Source of the DNA: Sphingomonas sp. 28-63-12
GTDB lineage: Bacteria > Pseudomonadota > Alphaproteobacteria > Sphingomonadales > Sphingomonadaceae
DNA length: 64,000 bases
Assembly: GCA_002281535.1 (NCBI GenBank)
Contig: NCGD01000014.1
Span: 1 to 64,000, forward strand
Direction: 5' to 3'
This document shows positions 20,197 to 30,019 of this stretch, piece by piece. Below the pieces are notes generated by a model, which ran no database searches, was not told where the DNA came from, and saw only the letters and a list, made by a program, of their open reading frames with translations. The position numbers were made by a program, and so were the translations under genes. Within the stretch, counting starts at the first letter, position 1, and each line of letters opens with the position of its first letter.

Positions 20197-20859
20197 CTAG
20201 GCGGCCAGGGCGAAGCGCAACAGCCGGTCATCGATCGGGACCAGCGCTTCGGCCGGGCCGCCGATGGCGCGGCGGATTTCGGGATGCCCGGCATCGAGCC
20301 CACCGGTGAACGCACCAAAGGCGGGCAGGATAATCTTCGCGCTGCTTGCGACAAAACAGCGCCGCGAAACGTGGCGGCCGCGCAGCGACACCCTGAGTTT
20401 GGGATGGAAATGACCCGACAGCTCGGGTCGCTGCTCGCCCGGGTCGGCTTCGTGCCGCAGGACCAGCCCATCAACCACCGCCTCGTCTATCACCGTGCCG
20501 CCACAGCGATCGAGCAGGGCGGCATCATGGTTGCCGGTGATCCACGTCCAGCGCGCGCGCGCCGACAACGCCTGCAGCATCGCCTGCGCGCGCGATGGCA
20601 AGCGGTCGCTCCCCGCCGCATCGTGGAAGCTGTCGCCGAGGCACCAGATTTCCGCCGGCTGCAGGTCATCGACGATGGCGGTCAGATCGGTAAGCGTCGC
20701 GATGCTGTCATAGGGGGGGAGCATCTGCCCGCCGGCGGCATACCAGCTTGCCTTTTCGAAATGCAGATCGGCGACCAGCAACGCGCGGCGGGCCGGCCAG
20801 AACAGCGCGCCCTGCGGCAGCGCGACGAGTGTATGATCAGCGAACGAAAAGGGAACCAT
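20197..20859 (-). CDS. pdeM: Ligase-associated DNA damage response endonuclease PdeM (metallophosphoesterase)
   Basis: A 220-residue calcineurin-like phosphoesterase of the DNA-ligase-associated group, described in related bacteria as a manganese-dependent DNA endonuclease. The metal-site motifs appear in order: LLVADLHFEK, WCLGDSFHDAAG, ITGNHDAALL, LRHEAD and SGHFHPKL. ATG 20859 (MVPFSFADHTLV) gives the family N-terminus; the longer frame to 20973 begins with arginine-rich sequence lacking family character. It is divergent from kup. Its usual partners, helicase, exonuclease and ligase, lie 5-19 kb away instead of next to it. Confidence 0.88.
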   Translation of the reverse strand: MVPFSFADHTLVALPQGALFWPARRALLVADLHFEKASWYAAGGQMLPPYDSIATLTDLTAIVDDLQPAEIWCLGDSFHDAAGSDRLPSRAQAMLQALSARARWTWITGNHDAALLDRCGGTVIDEAVVDGLVLRHEADPGEQRPELSGHFHPKLRVSLRGRHVSRRCFVASSAKIILPAFGAFTGGLDAGHPEIRRAIGGPAEALVPIDDRLLRFALAA

Positions 20860-20981
20860 CGACCTGCTATGGCGCGATCGCGCCGCTCGGGCAATGGACG
20901 GCGTTCGCGGGTGCAACAAAGATGTTGCGCGGAATTGCCACAAGCGTAAAGCGCGCCGTCCTGCCATGAGCACCCATTGCT

Positions 20982-22901
20982 ATGTCCGCTGCCGACGCCG
21001 TGCCTGAGGGCCCACTGCCAAATAGCCGCACCACGCTGATCCTGGCGATCGGCGCGATTGGCGTGGTGTTTGGCGATATCGGCACCAGCCCGCTTTATGC
21101 GTTTCGTGAAGCGCTCGCCCAATCCGCCGGCGACGGGGTAGATCCCAGCGAAATTTTGGGCGTGCTGTCGCTGGCGATCTGGGCGCTGATCCTGGTCGTC
21201 ACGCTCAAATATGTGCTGTTCCTGATGCGCGCCGATAATCAGGGCGAGGGCGGGGTGCTGGCGCTGACCGCGCTGGCGCGGCGATCGCTGGGCACACGCG
21301 CGCAGGTCGCGCTCGTGCTCGGCGCAACCGGTGCCGCACTGTTCTACGGCGATGCGATCATTACCCCGGCGCTGTCGGTGCTGTCGGCGGTGGAGGGATT
21401 GAAGACGATCCCGGGCGGCGCGGCGTTGTTCGGTGAACCGGAGATCGTGACGCTGACCATCATCATCCTGGTCGGCCTGTTCATCATCCAGGCGCGCGGC
21501 ACGGCCAGCGTTTCGCGGCTGTTCGGGCCGATATGCGTGCTGTGGTTTCTGGCGATCGGCAGCCTTGGCCTCTACCATATTCTCGACGAGCCTTCGATCC
21601 TGCGCGCCTTTTTGCCCGGCTTTGGCGTTGGCTTCCTGCTGGGCCATGGCGTCACCGGCCTGTTCGTGCTGGGCGCGGTGTTCCTGACGGTAACGGGGGT
21701 GGAAGCACTCACCGCCGATATGGGCCATTTCGGGCGCCTCCCCATCCAGCTTGGCTGGTTCGTGCTGGTTTTTCCGGCGCTGCTGTTCAACTATCTTGGT
21801 CAGGGCGCCTATGCGCTCAACGCGCTTGAAGCTGCCAATGCCGCCGGCCTGCCCTTTGCCAATCAGGATTGGTTCTTCGTAATGGCACCCGGCGTGCTGC
21901 GCATTCCGCTGGTGCTGCTCGCGACGCTGGCGACGATCATCGCTAGCCAGGCCGTCATCACTGGTGCCTATTCGCTGACCCAGCAGGCGATTCAGCTGGG
22001 GCTACTGCCCCGTCTGCGCATCCGCCAGACATCGGCCGATCATTCGGGGCAAATCTATCTGCCGTCGATCAACTGGCTGTTGCTGATCGGCGTGCTGGTC
22101 CTGGTGATCCAGTTCCGCACCTCGTCATCAATGGCCGCCGCTTATGGCATTGCGGTGACCGGCACGATGGTCGTCACCACCTGCCTCGCCTATATCGTCG
22201 TGCGGCATCACTGGCATTGGCGACGCCTGCCCGCGATCGCGCTGATCGCGCCGTTCCTGTTGCTCGATCTGATCTTTTTCGGCGCCAATATCCTGCGCGT
22301 GATCGAAGGCGGCTGGGTGCCGTTGGTGGTCGCCGCTGCGATCGGCCTGCTGATCGTGACCTGGCGGCGCGGCAAGCGGATCGTCGGCGCGTTCGAGGCG
22401 CGGCAGAGCATCCCGCTCGCCGATCTCGCCGCCGCGCTCGCCAAGCGGCCACCAGAACGCGTTGAGGGCACAGCCGTGTTCCTCACCGCCAATCCCGCCA
22501 ACACGCCGGGCGCGCTGCTCCACAATCTCAAGCACAACAAGGTGCTGCACGCGCGCAACCTGATCGTCAGCGTCCGCACGGCGGATCGCCCCACCGTGAC
22601 CCAGGAGGAGCGCGCCAAGGTGCAGCGAATCGACGACAGTTTCACGACCGTCGTGCTGACTTATGGCTTTATGGAAACGCCGGATGTGCCCCAGGATCTG
22701 ACCAGCGAGCTGGCGATCACCCCGCTTAAGACCAGCTATTTCATCGGCCGCAACACGCTGAAGGCCTCAGCCGAAGAAGGCATGCCGCTGTGGCAGGACC
22801 GGATCTTCATGTTCCTGCAACGCAACGCCAGCGACCCGACCGACTTTCTGCGCATCCCACCCGGCAAGGTGCTGGAGCTGGGCGAGCAGGTAACCGTGTA
22901 G
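20982..22901 (+). CDS. kup: Low-affinity potassium uptake protein Kup
   Basis: Kup is an inner-membrane H+/K+ symporter. The 639-residue protein begins its membrane part with LAIGAIGVVFGDIGTSPLYA, the family signature, and has about 12 membrane helices up to residue 450. Other conserved parts are ADNQGEGGVLALTAL, GDAIITPALSVLSAVEGL and MGHFGRLPIQLGWF. A C-terminal cytosolic domain ends RIPPGKVLELGEQVTV. The length is normal for the family. It is divergent from pdeM, with a small inverted repeat (GCAACA/TGTTGC, 20913-20928) between them. Confidence 0.96.
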   Translation: MSAADAVPEGPLPNSRTTLILAIGAIGVVFGDIGTSPLYAFREALAQSAGDGVDPSEILGVLSLAIWALILVVTLKYVLFLMRADNQGEGGVLALTALARRSLGTRAQVALVLGATGAALFYGDAIITPALSVLSAVEGLKTIPGGAALFGEPEIVTLTIIILVGLFIIQARGTASVSRLFGPICVLWFLAIGSLGLYHILDEPSILRAFLPGFGVGFLLGHGVTGLFVLGAVFLTVTGVEALTADMGHFGRLPIQLGWFVLVFPALLFNYLGQGAYALNALEAANAAGLPFANQDWFFVMAPGVLRIPLVLLATLATIIASQAVITGAYSLTQQAIQLGLLPRLRIRQTSADHSGQIYLPSINWLLLIGVLVLVIQFRTSSSMAAAYGIAVTGTMVVTTCLAYIVVRHHWHWRRLPAIALIAPFLLLDLIFFGANILRVIEGGWVPLVVAAAIGLLIVTWRRGKRIVGAFEARQSIPLADLAAALAKRPPERVEGTAVFLTANPANTPGALLHNLKHNKVLHARNLIVSVRTADRPTVTQEERAKVQRIDDSFTTVVLTYGFMETPDVPQDLTSELAITPLKTSYFIGRNTLKASAEEGMPLWQDRIFMFLQRNASDPTDFLRIPPGKVLELGEQVTV

Positions 22902-22973
22902 GCTACTATCCGCGGTCGCCACAATCGACTTCGCTAAAGCCGGAAAAGCGGGGAGCGGCGCATTGCGCAGCGC

Positions 22974-24398
22974 CTACCCCGCATATGCCTTGACCAGATC
23001 GAACAGGTAATCGCGCCCGGCATAGAGCGATTCCACGCGGATGCGTTCGTTCAGGCCGTGGGTGCCGTTACCGTCGGGATCGATGAACAGGCCCGGCGCG
23101 CCATAGACCGGGATTCCGATCGCCTCGAGGAAGATGCCGTCAGTCGCGCCGGTCGACATGATCGGCAGCAGCGGCAGGCCCGGGAAATGCTTGGCGGCGA
23201 CGGCCTTTGCTGGCGCCGTGATCTTTGGATCGAGCGAGGGTGGAATGGCGGTCGGGCGGATCGGCGCGTTGGCCGTGACCTTGACGGTGTCGCCGGCGAG
23301 TTGTTGCAGCCTGGCGAGCGTGCCTTCCACCGTCTCGCCGGGGAAGATGCGGCAATTGATGTTGGCGGTGGCGCGCTGCGGCAGCGCGTTTTCGGCATGG
23401 CCGGCGTTGAGCAGGGTCGCCACACAGGTGGTGCGCAGCGTTGAATGCATCGCCTTGTCGCGGCTGATCAGCGCATCGGCCTCTGCATCCTGCGGATTGG
23501 CGAGCAGCCGCGTGATCGCCGCTCCCGCCGGGCCACCCATCGCCACCGCGCTGGCCGTGAAGAAGGCACGCGTCGTGTCGGTGAACTTCACGGGAAATTC
23601 GTAGCCCTGCACCGCCTTGATCGCATCGGCGAGCTGGTAAATCGCGTTGATCGGCAACGGCTGCGAGCTGTGCCCGCCCGGGTTAGTGACCAGGAAGGTG
23701 TAGTTTTGTGCGGCCTTTTCGCCGACCTGCATCGCCAGCAGCTGGCGCTTGCCACTTGCATCATAACGCCCGCCGCCGCCTTCGTTCAGGGCGAATTCGG
23801 CGGCGATAAGATCGCGTTTGTTTTCGCTGAGCCACTGCGCGCCATTCCAGGCAAAGGTGGTCTCCTCGCCACAGGTCAGTGCCAGCTTGATCGTGCGTTT
23901 GGGGCGATAGCCTTGCTGCTTGAAACGGACCATGGAGTCCGCCCAGATCGACGCCTGCGCCTTGTCATCAAAGGTGCCGCGCCCGTAATAATAGCCGCCT
24001 TCCTCGATCAGCGTGAAGGGATCACGCACCCAATCCTCGCGCTTGGCCTCGACCACGTCGAGATGGCCGAGCAACAGCATCGGCTTCAACTTTTTATCGG
24101 CCCCGTCGAGAATAACGACGATTCCACCCTCCTTGGGGTGATCGGGCACGCTGAACAGCGTGATCGCGCTGGCCGCATAACCCGCTGCCTTCATCCGGGT
24201 GCCGATCTGTTCGGCGGCGCGCGTGCAGCTGCCCACCGACAAGGTCGTGTTGGTTTCGACCAATTCTTTGTAGAGGCTGAAAAATGCCTGTTGATCGGGG
24301 CGCGCCTGTGCCTGGGCGGAGGCAGGAAGCAGCGCGGCCAGCGCAGTGGCGGCCAGCGCGATGCCCCGTCTTGTTGCCATCAATCCCGTCGCCCGCAT
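22974..24398 (-). CDS. Secreted M20 family metallopeptidase
   Basis: A 474-residue zinc peptidase of the M20/ArgE/carboxypeptidase G2 type. A signal peptide (IALAATALAALLPASAQAQA) sends it to the periplasm. The metal site is built by LLLGHLDVVEAKREDW, GRGTFDDKAQ, TCGEETTFAWNG and the late TGATDGIFLE. A dimerisation-domain segment, TNPGGHSSQPLP, lies in the middle. ATG 24398 is preceded by GAGGGAGA at good spacing; earlier in-frame codons have no ribosome site. It probably trims peptides or acyl-amino acids; the substrate is unknown. Confidence 0.9.
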   Translation of the reverse strand: MRATGLMATRRGIALAATALAALLPASAQAQARPDQQAFFSLYKELVETNTTLSVGSCTRAAEQIGTRMKAAGYAASAITLFSVPDHPKEGGIVVILDGADKKLKPMLLLGHLDVVEAKREDWVRDPFTLIEEGGYYYGRGTFDDKAQASIWADSMVRFKQQGYRPKRTIKLALTCGEETTFAWNGAQWLSENKRDLIAAEFALNEGGGGRYDASGKRQLLAMQVGEKAAQNYTFLVTNPGGHSSQPLPINAIYQLADAIKAVQGYEFPVKFTDTTRAFFTASAVAMGGPAGAAITRLLANPQDAEADALISRDKAMHSTLRTTCVATLLNAGHAENALPQRATANINCRIFPGETVEGTLARLQQLAGDTVKVTANAPIRPTAIPPSLDPKITAPAKAVAAKHFPGLPLLPIMSTGATDGIFLEAIGIPVYGAPGLFIDPDGNGTHGLNERIRVESLYAGRDYLFDLVKAYAG

Positions 24399-24462
24399 CG
24401 CCCGTCTCCCTCCATGACCAATCACCAGCAAGTAGACCGGGTTTGCAGGAAGGTTGCAACCG

Positions 24463-25395
24463 TCAGCGGGGCGGTGCCGGCAGGGCCAGCCTGACTTCAC
24501 GATTGGCGAAATCGATATCGACCCGCCGGAACTGGCGCAGCGCATCCATCCCCAGCAACAGCGCCGGGCGTCGAATCAGCCCGAAGCGCGCAAAGGGCGC
24601 GGCATCGGCAAAGGCGACCGGCAGATTGTCGAAGGTCACCGTGCCGAGACGGACCTGGCCGATCTGGGTATAATCGGCCGCCAGCGAATCGCCGGTCACG
24701 CTGGTCAGCGCAATCGCCTGGAGCCCGGCGGCCGGCGTGGATATCTTGCGCCGCAGCGCCAGATTGCCGACGGTGACCGCCGATCCGGTATCGAGTACCA
24801 CGCGGACCTGCTGGCCCCGGAAGGACGCATCGGTGACCACCAACTGACCAAACAGACTCTTGGCCCGGATGACGATTTCGCCGGGCAGGTCGGCATCGCG
24901 ACGCGCCCGCCGGCCAGCGGCCCGCACCGTCATCTGCTTGGTATCAAAGTCGATCTTGACGGCGCGGCCCTTGAGCGAATCAAGCCCCAACAGCCCGGGC
25001 GCGCCAAGATCATAGCCGTTGAAGATTGGCGCCTCGATCCGGTCGGTATCGATCGTGCTGACCCGGAGCGACGGAATGATCGCGGTGTTGACGGTGGTGA
25101 GGCCAGTCATCGCCGTCACCCGCACTGTCCGCCCGTGCGCCAGCCCGAGCAATCGGGCGAGTTCGCGCGAGATCACGGTGCGCTCAGCGCCCGTATCGAT
25201 GGTGAAAGGATAGGGGCCGGCCCCGCCGATCGTTACCGCCACTGTCAACCGCCCGGGAATGTCGCTGCCCAGGGTCAGCACATCTGCCTCTGTGACCGGT
25301 ACCGTTTCAGGATCGACCACCACCGGCACATCCTGCCCGGGAACCGTCCCCACGGGCAAAAGCACCAAGGCAATAGAGGCAACAAGGCCGTTCAC
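24463..25395 (-). CDS. Secreted retropepsin-like aspartic protease with two DTG motifs
   Basis: A 310-residue protein with a signal peptide (LVASIALVLLPVGTVPGQ) and two retropepsin-like lobes. The first active-site loop is FTIDTGAERTVIS and the second VVLDTGSAVTVGN, so both catalytic aspartates are present in one chain, as in a fused dimer. Each lobe ends in the family helix (GLLGLDSL and LLLGMDALRQ). Likely a periplasmic aspartic protease; its substrate is unknown. It is followed at 64 bases by the M20 peptidase on the same strand, so the two might act together. Confidence 0.85.
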   Translation of the reverse strand: MNGLVASIALVLLPVGTVPGQDVPVVVDPETVPVTEADVLTLGSDIPGRLTVAVTIGGAGPYPFTIDTGAERTVISRELARLLGLAHGRTVRVTAMTGLTTVNTAIIPSLRVSTIDTDRIEAPIFNGYDLGAPGLLGLDSLKGRAVKIDFDTKQMTVRAAGRRARRDADLPGEIVIRAKSLFGQLVVTDASFRGQQVRVVLDTGSAVTVGNLALRRKISTPAAGLQAIALTSVTGDSLAADYTQIGQVRLGTVTFDNLPVAFADAAPFARFGLIRRPALLLGMDALRQFRRVDIDFANREVRLALPAPPR

Positions 25396-25434
25396 GACGC
25401 GAAGCTAGGCCTGCCCCGCCGCGCCCGCAAGCGA

Positions 25435-27846
25435 TCAATCGAGCCGCATCGCTTCCACAGCTAAAGCTTCCGCCTCGATCAGGATCGCGTCGTCGGCCAG
25501 CCCCTGCGGCACGCTTTCGCGGCCGATCATCACCAGCACCGGCACAGCGAGCGGCGACACCCGCTCAAGCACCACATGCAGCATCGTCCCTGCCGCTCGG
25601 TCGAGCAGATCGGCGAGCCGCCCGACATCGGTCATCTTCGCGCGCGCATCGGCCCAGGCGGCTTTCAGCAACAGATGATCGGGTTCGTAACGCCTGAGTA
25701 CGTCGTAGATCAGGTCAGTAGAAAAGGTCACTTGCTTGCCGGTCTTGCGCTTGCCCGGATGCTGGCGCTCAACGAGGCCACCAATCACCGCGACCTCGCG
25801 AAACGCGCGCTTCAGCAGATGCGAACCCTGCACCCAGTCGACAAACTCGTCCTCCAATATATCTGCAGAAAACAGCGCCGCCGGGGCGGTCACCGGATCG
25901 AGCGAATAACAGGCCAGCGCATAGTCATTGGCGACGAAGCCAAGCGGCTTGAGCCCCAGCGTCTCCATCCGCCGCGTCAGCAGCATGCCGAGCGACTGGT
26001 GCGCATTCCACCCCTCGAAGCAGTAGGCGACCATATAATGCCGCCCCTCATGCGGAAAGGTCTCGACCAGCAATTGCCCCGGCTGCGGCATGATCGACCG
26101 CTTCGACTGGATATCGAGCCATTCGCGGACGTCGTCGGGAAAGCGGTGCCACCCGCTCGGATCGGCCAGAAACCCGCGCACCCGGTTCGCCAGATTGGTC
26201 GTCAGCGGCATGCGCGCGCCGCCATAGCTGGGGATCCGCGCCGGCCGCGCGGTCGCGCGCACCACCAGATCCTCGGTATCGATCTTCTCGACCTCAAGGC
26301 TCATGCCGGCGAAGAAAAACGTATCGCCGACCGACAGGGTGGCCGCGAACCCCTCCTCCACCCGCCCCAATTGCCGCCCGTTGCGGAAGCGCACGCTGAG
26401 CATCGTCGCCTCGACGATGATCCCCGCATTCAACCGGTGCTGCGCGATGAATTTCGGATGGCTGACCCGCCACGTCCCATCGGCCTCGCGCACCAGCCGC
26501 TTGAACTTGTCATAGGCTTTCAGTGCGTAACCGCCGTCGCTGATGAACCCCAGCACATGCCCGAATTGCGCCGCCGTCAGCGCGGAATAAGGGAGCGCCG
26601 ACTGCACCTCCGCCAGCATCGCCGCCTCGTCAAAAGGGGCGGCACACGCACACGCCATGACATGCTGCGCCAGCACGTCGAGCCCGCCCGCGCGGAACAC
26701 ATCCTCATCCAGCTCACGGTCAGCCACCGCATCGAGCGCGGCGCGCGCCTCGAGATATTCGAAGCGATTGCCCGGCACCACGATCGCCTCGCTCGGCTCA
26801 TCGAGCCGGTGATTGGCGCGCCCGATCCGCTGCAGCAGCCGCGATGCCCCCTTTGGCGCGCCCATCTGGATCACGCAATCGACATCGCCCCAGTCGATCC
26901 CCATGTCGAGGCTGGCGGTGCAGACCAGACCGCGCAAGCGCCCGTCCGCCATCGCCGCCTCCACCTTGCGCCGCGCCTCCAGCGAGAGCGAGCCGTGGTG
27001 GATGCCGATCGGCAATTGCAGGTCGTTCGCCTTCCACAAATCCTGGAAGATCAGCTCGGCCAGCGCGCGGGTGTTGCAGAAGACGAGCGTCGTCTTGTGC
27101 GTTTCGATCTCGGCGATCACCTGTTCAGCCGCATAGCGCCCCGAATGCCCCGACCAGGGCACGCGGCCTTGTGGCAGCAAGATCGAGATATCGGGTTCGG
27201 CCCCCTGCTCGCCCTGCACCGTCGTCACCAAATCGATATCGCCATCGGGCGCCAGCCAGCCGCGATAGCCATCGGGATCGGCCACCGTCGCCGATAGCGC
27301 CACGCGCCGCATGCCGGGCGCAATCGCCTGCAACCGCGACATCGCCAGCGACAGCAAATCGCCGCGCTTCTGCGTGGCAAAGGCATGAACCTCGTCGATG
27401 ACGATTGTCTTCAGCCCGGCGAACATCAGGAACGAGTCGGGATAACTGATCAGCAGCGACAGCGATTCGGGCGTCGTCAGCAGGACCTGCGGCGGCCTGA
27501 TCCGCTGCCGCAGCTTGCGGTCGCTGGGGGTATCCCCGGTCCGCGTCTCGACCCGAATATCGAGGCCCATTTCCTCAATGGGGGTCAGCAGATTGCGCTG
27601 CACATCGACCGCCAGCGCCTTCAAGGGTGAAACGTAGAGGGTGTGGAGCCCTTCCGATGGGTTCTCGATCAGGTCGGCAAGCGTCGGCAGAAACCCGGCA
27701 AGCGTCTTCCCTGCCCCGGTGGGTGCGACGAGCAACGCGTGGGCGCCGCTGCGCGCAGCCGCGAGCATATCGAGCTGATGCCGACGCGGCGACCAGCCCT
27801 TGGCGGTGAACCAGTCGGTCAAGGGAGCAGGAAGAGCGGCGGTCAC
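25435..27846 (-). CDS. Ligase-associated DNA damage response DEXH-box helicase (Lhr-core)
   Basis: An 803-residue superfamily 2 helicase of the Lhr-core group, which translocates 3' to 5' on single-stranded DNA and unwinds RNA:DNA hybrids. Motifs: Q-region GWSPRRHQLDML, Walker A APTGAGKTLAG, motif II VIDEVHAF, motif III ALSATVADPD and motif VI LLQRIGRANHR. A winged-helix and Lhr-core C-terminal domain follow. Start is GTG 27846. In other bacteria it is encoded beside a phosphoesterase, exonuclease and ligase; here those are at 20197, 28513 and 38044. Confidence 0.93.
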   Translation of the reverse strand: MTAALPAPLTDWFTAKGWSPRRHQLDMLAAARSGAHALLVAPTGAGKTLAGFLPTLADLIENPSEGLHTLYVSPLKALAVDVQRNLLTPIEEMGLDIRVETRTGDTPSDRKLRQRIRPPQVLLTTPESLSLLISYPDSFLMFAGLKTIVIDEVHAFATQKRGDLLSLAMSRLQAIAPGMRRVALSATVADPDGYRGWLAPDGDIDLVTTVQGEQGAEPDISILLPQGRVPWSGHSGRYAAEQVIAEIETHKTTLVFCNTRALAELIFQDLWKANDLQLPIGIHHGSLSLEARRKVEAAMADGRLRGLVCTASLDMGIDWGDVDCVIQMGAPKGASRLLQRIGRANHRLDEPSEAIVVPGNRFEYLEARAALDAVADRELDEDVFRAGGLDVLAQHVMACACAAPFDEAAMLAEVQSALPYSALTAAQFGHVLGFISDGGYALKAYDKFKRLVREADGTWRVSHPKFIAQHRLNAGIIVEATMLSVRFRNGRQLGRVEEGFAATLSVGDTFFFAGMSLEVEKIDTEDLVVRATARPARIPSYGGARMPLTTNLANRVRGFLADPSGWHRFPDDVREWLDIQSKRSIMPQPGQLLVETFPHEGRHYMVAYCFEGWNAHQSLGMLLTRRMETLGLKPLGFVANDYALACYSLDPVTAPAALFSADILEDEFVDWVQGSHLLKRAFREVAVIGGLVERQHPGKRKTGKQVTFSTDLIYDVLRRYEPDHLLLKAAWADARAKMTDVGRLADLLDRAAGTMLHVVLERVSPLAVPVLVMIGRESVPQGLADDAILIEAEALAVEAMRLD

Positions 27847-28071
27847 GCAACTGATATGGGGGCGAAGTGGGGGATTGGGCTAGGGGGTGAGAGAAAAGCC
27901 CGACCGAGCGACCCCCCGGACGATCCACCGATCCTCAATTCCCCCATGCAACAACCAAAGCCCGCAGTCGTTGGTACATCACTGATCGGCGTCGGGTTCG
28001 CCCGGCGAACGATCGGCAGCACCGCTCGGCCGGACCGCTGCTCAATCGATAACCATCGCGAGGATGCCAGC

Positions 28072-28467
28072 ATGACCACCGTCAAACTCCCTGAAAACAC
28101 CCTTGTCCTCGTTACCACCGGCGAAGAGGCCAAGCTGTTCCGCGTCGACAATGGCAGCCTGGCGCACAAGGACAATTGGGAGCCGACCGATCTGGCCGAT
28201 GACGGCCCCGGTGGCAGCACGCCCACCGACTTCTCCGATAAGGACCTGAACGAGGCCACCTTTTCGAAGCAGATCGCCGAGCGGCTCTATGCAATGGCGC
28301 ACAAGGGTGACTTTGCGAAACTGGTGCTGATCGCCGACCCGCAGACGCTCGGGCAGATCCGCCCGCTGCTCCACATGGAAGTGTCGGACAAGATCATCGC
28401 TGAATATCCCAAGACGTTCATCAACGCACCGGTGTCCGATATCGAACGCCTGCTCAGCGACGACTGA
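28072..28467 (+). CDS. Host attachment family protein
   Basis: A 131-residue protein of the family annotated as required for host attachment, related to release-factor-like domains. Typical parts are NTLVLVTTGEEAKLFRVDNG at the N-terminus and FAKLVLIADPQTLGQIRPLL with HMEVSDKIIAEYPKTFINAP near the end. The family name comes from plant-associated bacteria, and its biochemical function is not known. ATG 28072 follows a modest GAGGA. The 225 bases upstream contain no gene I can support. Confidence 0.85.
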   Translation: MTTVKLPENTLVLVTTGEEAKLFRVDNGSLAHKDNWEPTDLADDGPGGSTPTDFSDKDLNEATFSKQIAERLYAMAHKGDFAKLVLIADPQTLGQIRPLLHMEVSDKIIAEYPKTFINAPVSDIERLLSDD

Positions 28468-28512
28468 CCGAACAGGCTTTCCCAACCCCCGTCCCGATCC
28501 CATATCGCTGCA

Positions 28513-29511
28513 ATGACCAAGCTCGGCGACTGGATCGAACCGCATCCGCACGGCATCTATATCCCCGCGGCGGACGCGTGGGTCGATCCGTCGCGACCCT
28601 CACCGCGCGCGCTCGTCACCCATGGTCATGCCGATCATGCGCGCGGCGGGCACGGCGCGGTGTGGGCGACCGAGGGGACGCTCGCGATCATGGGCGTGCG
28701 CTATGGCCCGCAGGCGAGCACGCCGGTGGCCTATGGCGAGCAGCTCATGATAGGCGATGTCGGCGTGCGCTTCGTGCCGGCCGGGCATGTACTCGGGTCA
28801 GCGCAAATCGTGCTGCAGCATCGCGGTGAGACAATTGTCGTGTCGGGCGACTACAAGCGCCGCGCCGACCCAACCTGCGCGCCATTCGAACCCGTCAAAT
28901 GCGACGTGTTCATCACTGAGGCGACCTTCGGCCTGCCCGTTTTCCGCCATCCCGACACCGGCGATGAGATCGACAAGCTGATGGCGGCGCTGCACGCCAA
29001 CCCGGAACGGTGCGTGCTGGTCGGCGCCTATGCGCTCGGCAAGGCGCAGCGGGTGATCCGCGAGCTGCGCGACCGCGGACATGCAGCGCCGATCTATATC
29101 CACGGCGCGATGCAACGGCTGTGTGACCTGTATGTCGCCCACGGCGTAGATCTGGGCGAGCTGCGCCCCGCGACCGAGGCGAGCAAGGCCGAAATGATGG
29201 GCCATATCATCGTCGCGCCGCCCTCCGCGCTGCAGGACCGCTGGTCGCGCCGCCTGCCCGACCCGATCACCGCGATGGCGAGCGGCTGGATGCGGGTGCG
29301 CCAGCGCGCGGTGCAGCGCGGCGTCGAGCTGCCGCTGATCCTCTCCGACCATGCCGATTGGGACGAGCTGACCACCACCCTCACCGAAATCGCGCCGAGG
29401 GAAGTGTGGGTGACTCATGGCCGCGAAGAGGCACTGGTCCATTGGTGCGAGACCCACCAAATCAAGGCGCGCGCGCTGGCGCTGCTGGGATTCGAGGATG
29501 AAGATGATTAG
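28513..29511 (+). CDS. Ligase-associated DNA damage response exonuclease (MBL/beta-CASP fold)
   Basis: A 332-residue metallo-beta-lactamase-fold nuclease of the DNA-ligase-associated family. Metal motifs are VTHGHADHARGGHG, PAGHVLGSAQIVL, VVSGDYKRRADPT and ILSDHADWDEL, the same order as in beta-CASP nucleases of the Artemis/SNM1 and CPSF73 type. It begins 45 bases after the host-attachment gene on the plus strand, and is divergent from the Lhr-core helicase gene that lies on the other side. It is predicted to process DNA ends before ligation. Confidence 0.92.
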   Translation: MTKLGDWIEPHPHGIYIPAADAWVDPSRPSPRALVTHGHADHARGGHGAVWATEGTLAIMGVRYGPQASTPVAYGEQLMIGDVGVRFVPAGHVLGSAQIVLQHRGETIVVSGDYKRRADPTCAPFEPVKCDVFITEATFGLPVFRHPDTGDEIDKLMAALHANPERCVLVGAYALGKAQRVIRELRDRGHAAPIYIHGAMQRLCDLYVAHGVDLGELRPATEASKAEMMGHIIVAPPSALQDRWSRRLPDPITAMASGWMRVRQRAVQRGVELPLILSDHADWDELTTTLTEIAPREVWVTHGREEALVHWCETHQIKARALALLGFEDEDD

Positions 29512-29918
29512 CGCGAATTGGCGCTGCGAGTTGCCGGTATTGCATCTTCGTTGTCTTCGAACAGCCACGCCTCGGCTTCTTCAGCGGTGCGGAAATAGGC
29601 GACGTTGCGAAACGCCGCCGCTCGCTGCAGCTGCATCCGCGCCAGGGTGGAGGCATGGACGAACGCCAACTTGCGCGATCTGTGGGTTGGATCCGCAAGC
29701 AAGCGCTGGAAGGACATCACCATTTCCTGCGACTGAATGCTCATATCGGTGACATCGTTGAGCGTCATATGCTCATGCGGCCCGCATTGTAGGCGCGCAT
29801 GCGCCGCGTTGCGGGCGGTGACGAATTGTTCGATCGCCTCGGGTCCAAAAAAACCGCCCATGCGGATCATTACCAAGTCGCGCGCGATGTCCACGTCGAT
29901 GTTGAAATAGGGTTTCAT
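29508..29918 (-). CDS. Hypothetical protein with STAS/SpoIIAA-like features
   Basis: A 136-residue cytoplasmic protein. The first half (NIDVDIARDLVMIRMGGFFG, then IEQFVTARNAAHARL) and the later alternation of strand and helix resemble STAS-like single-domain proteins found in sphingomonads, but I cannot name a family firmly. I chose ATG 29918; a TTG six codons earlier is in frame. It overlaps the stop of the exonuclease gene by four bases on the opposite strand. Function unknown. Confidence 0.65.
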   Translation of the reverse strand: MKPYFNIDVDIARDLVMIRMGGFFGPEAIEQFVTARNAAHARLQCGPHEHMTLNDVTDMSIQSQEMVMSFQRLLADPTHRSRKLAFVHASTLARMQLQRAAAFRNVAYFRTAEEAEAWLFEDNEDAIPATRSANSR

Positions 29919-30019
29919 CCCTAACACTTGCCGCAAATTTCTTGTCGTTCTGTAAAAATGCGCGCCGATGGCGAGATTTCACCCCAGCCATGGGCTATCA
30001 ACTGTACCAAGCGAAGGCG

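Noticed and set aside
20682-21728. 348-codon minus-strand frame opposite kup and pdeM
   Set aside because: It is rich in Arg, Gln and His like other antisense frames of GC-rich genes, and it overlaps two well-supported genes.
22948-22982. Possible terminator between kup and the M20 peptidase (GCGGGG and CCCCGC)
   Set aside because: The right arm lies inside the peptidase coding sequence, the stem is imperfect and there is no T-run.
25576-27297. 573-codon plus-strand frame opposite the Lhr-core helicase
   Set aside because: It is antisense to a gene with full helicase motifs, its composition is Arg/His/Gln-rich, and there is no domain or ribosome site.
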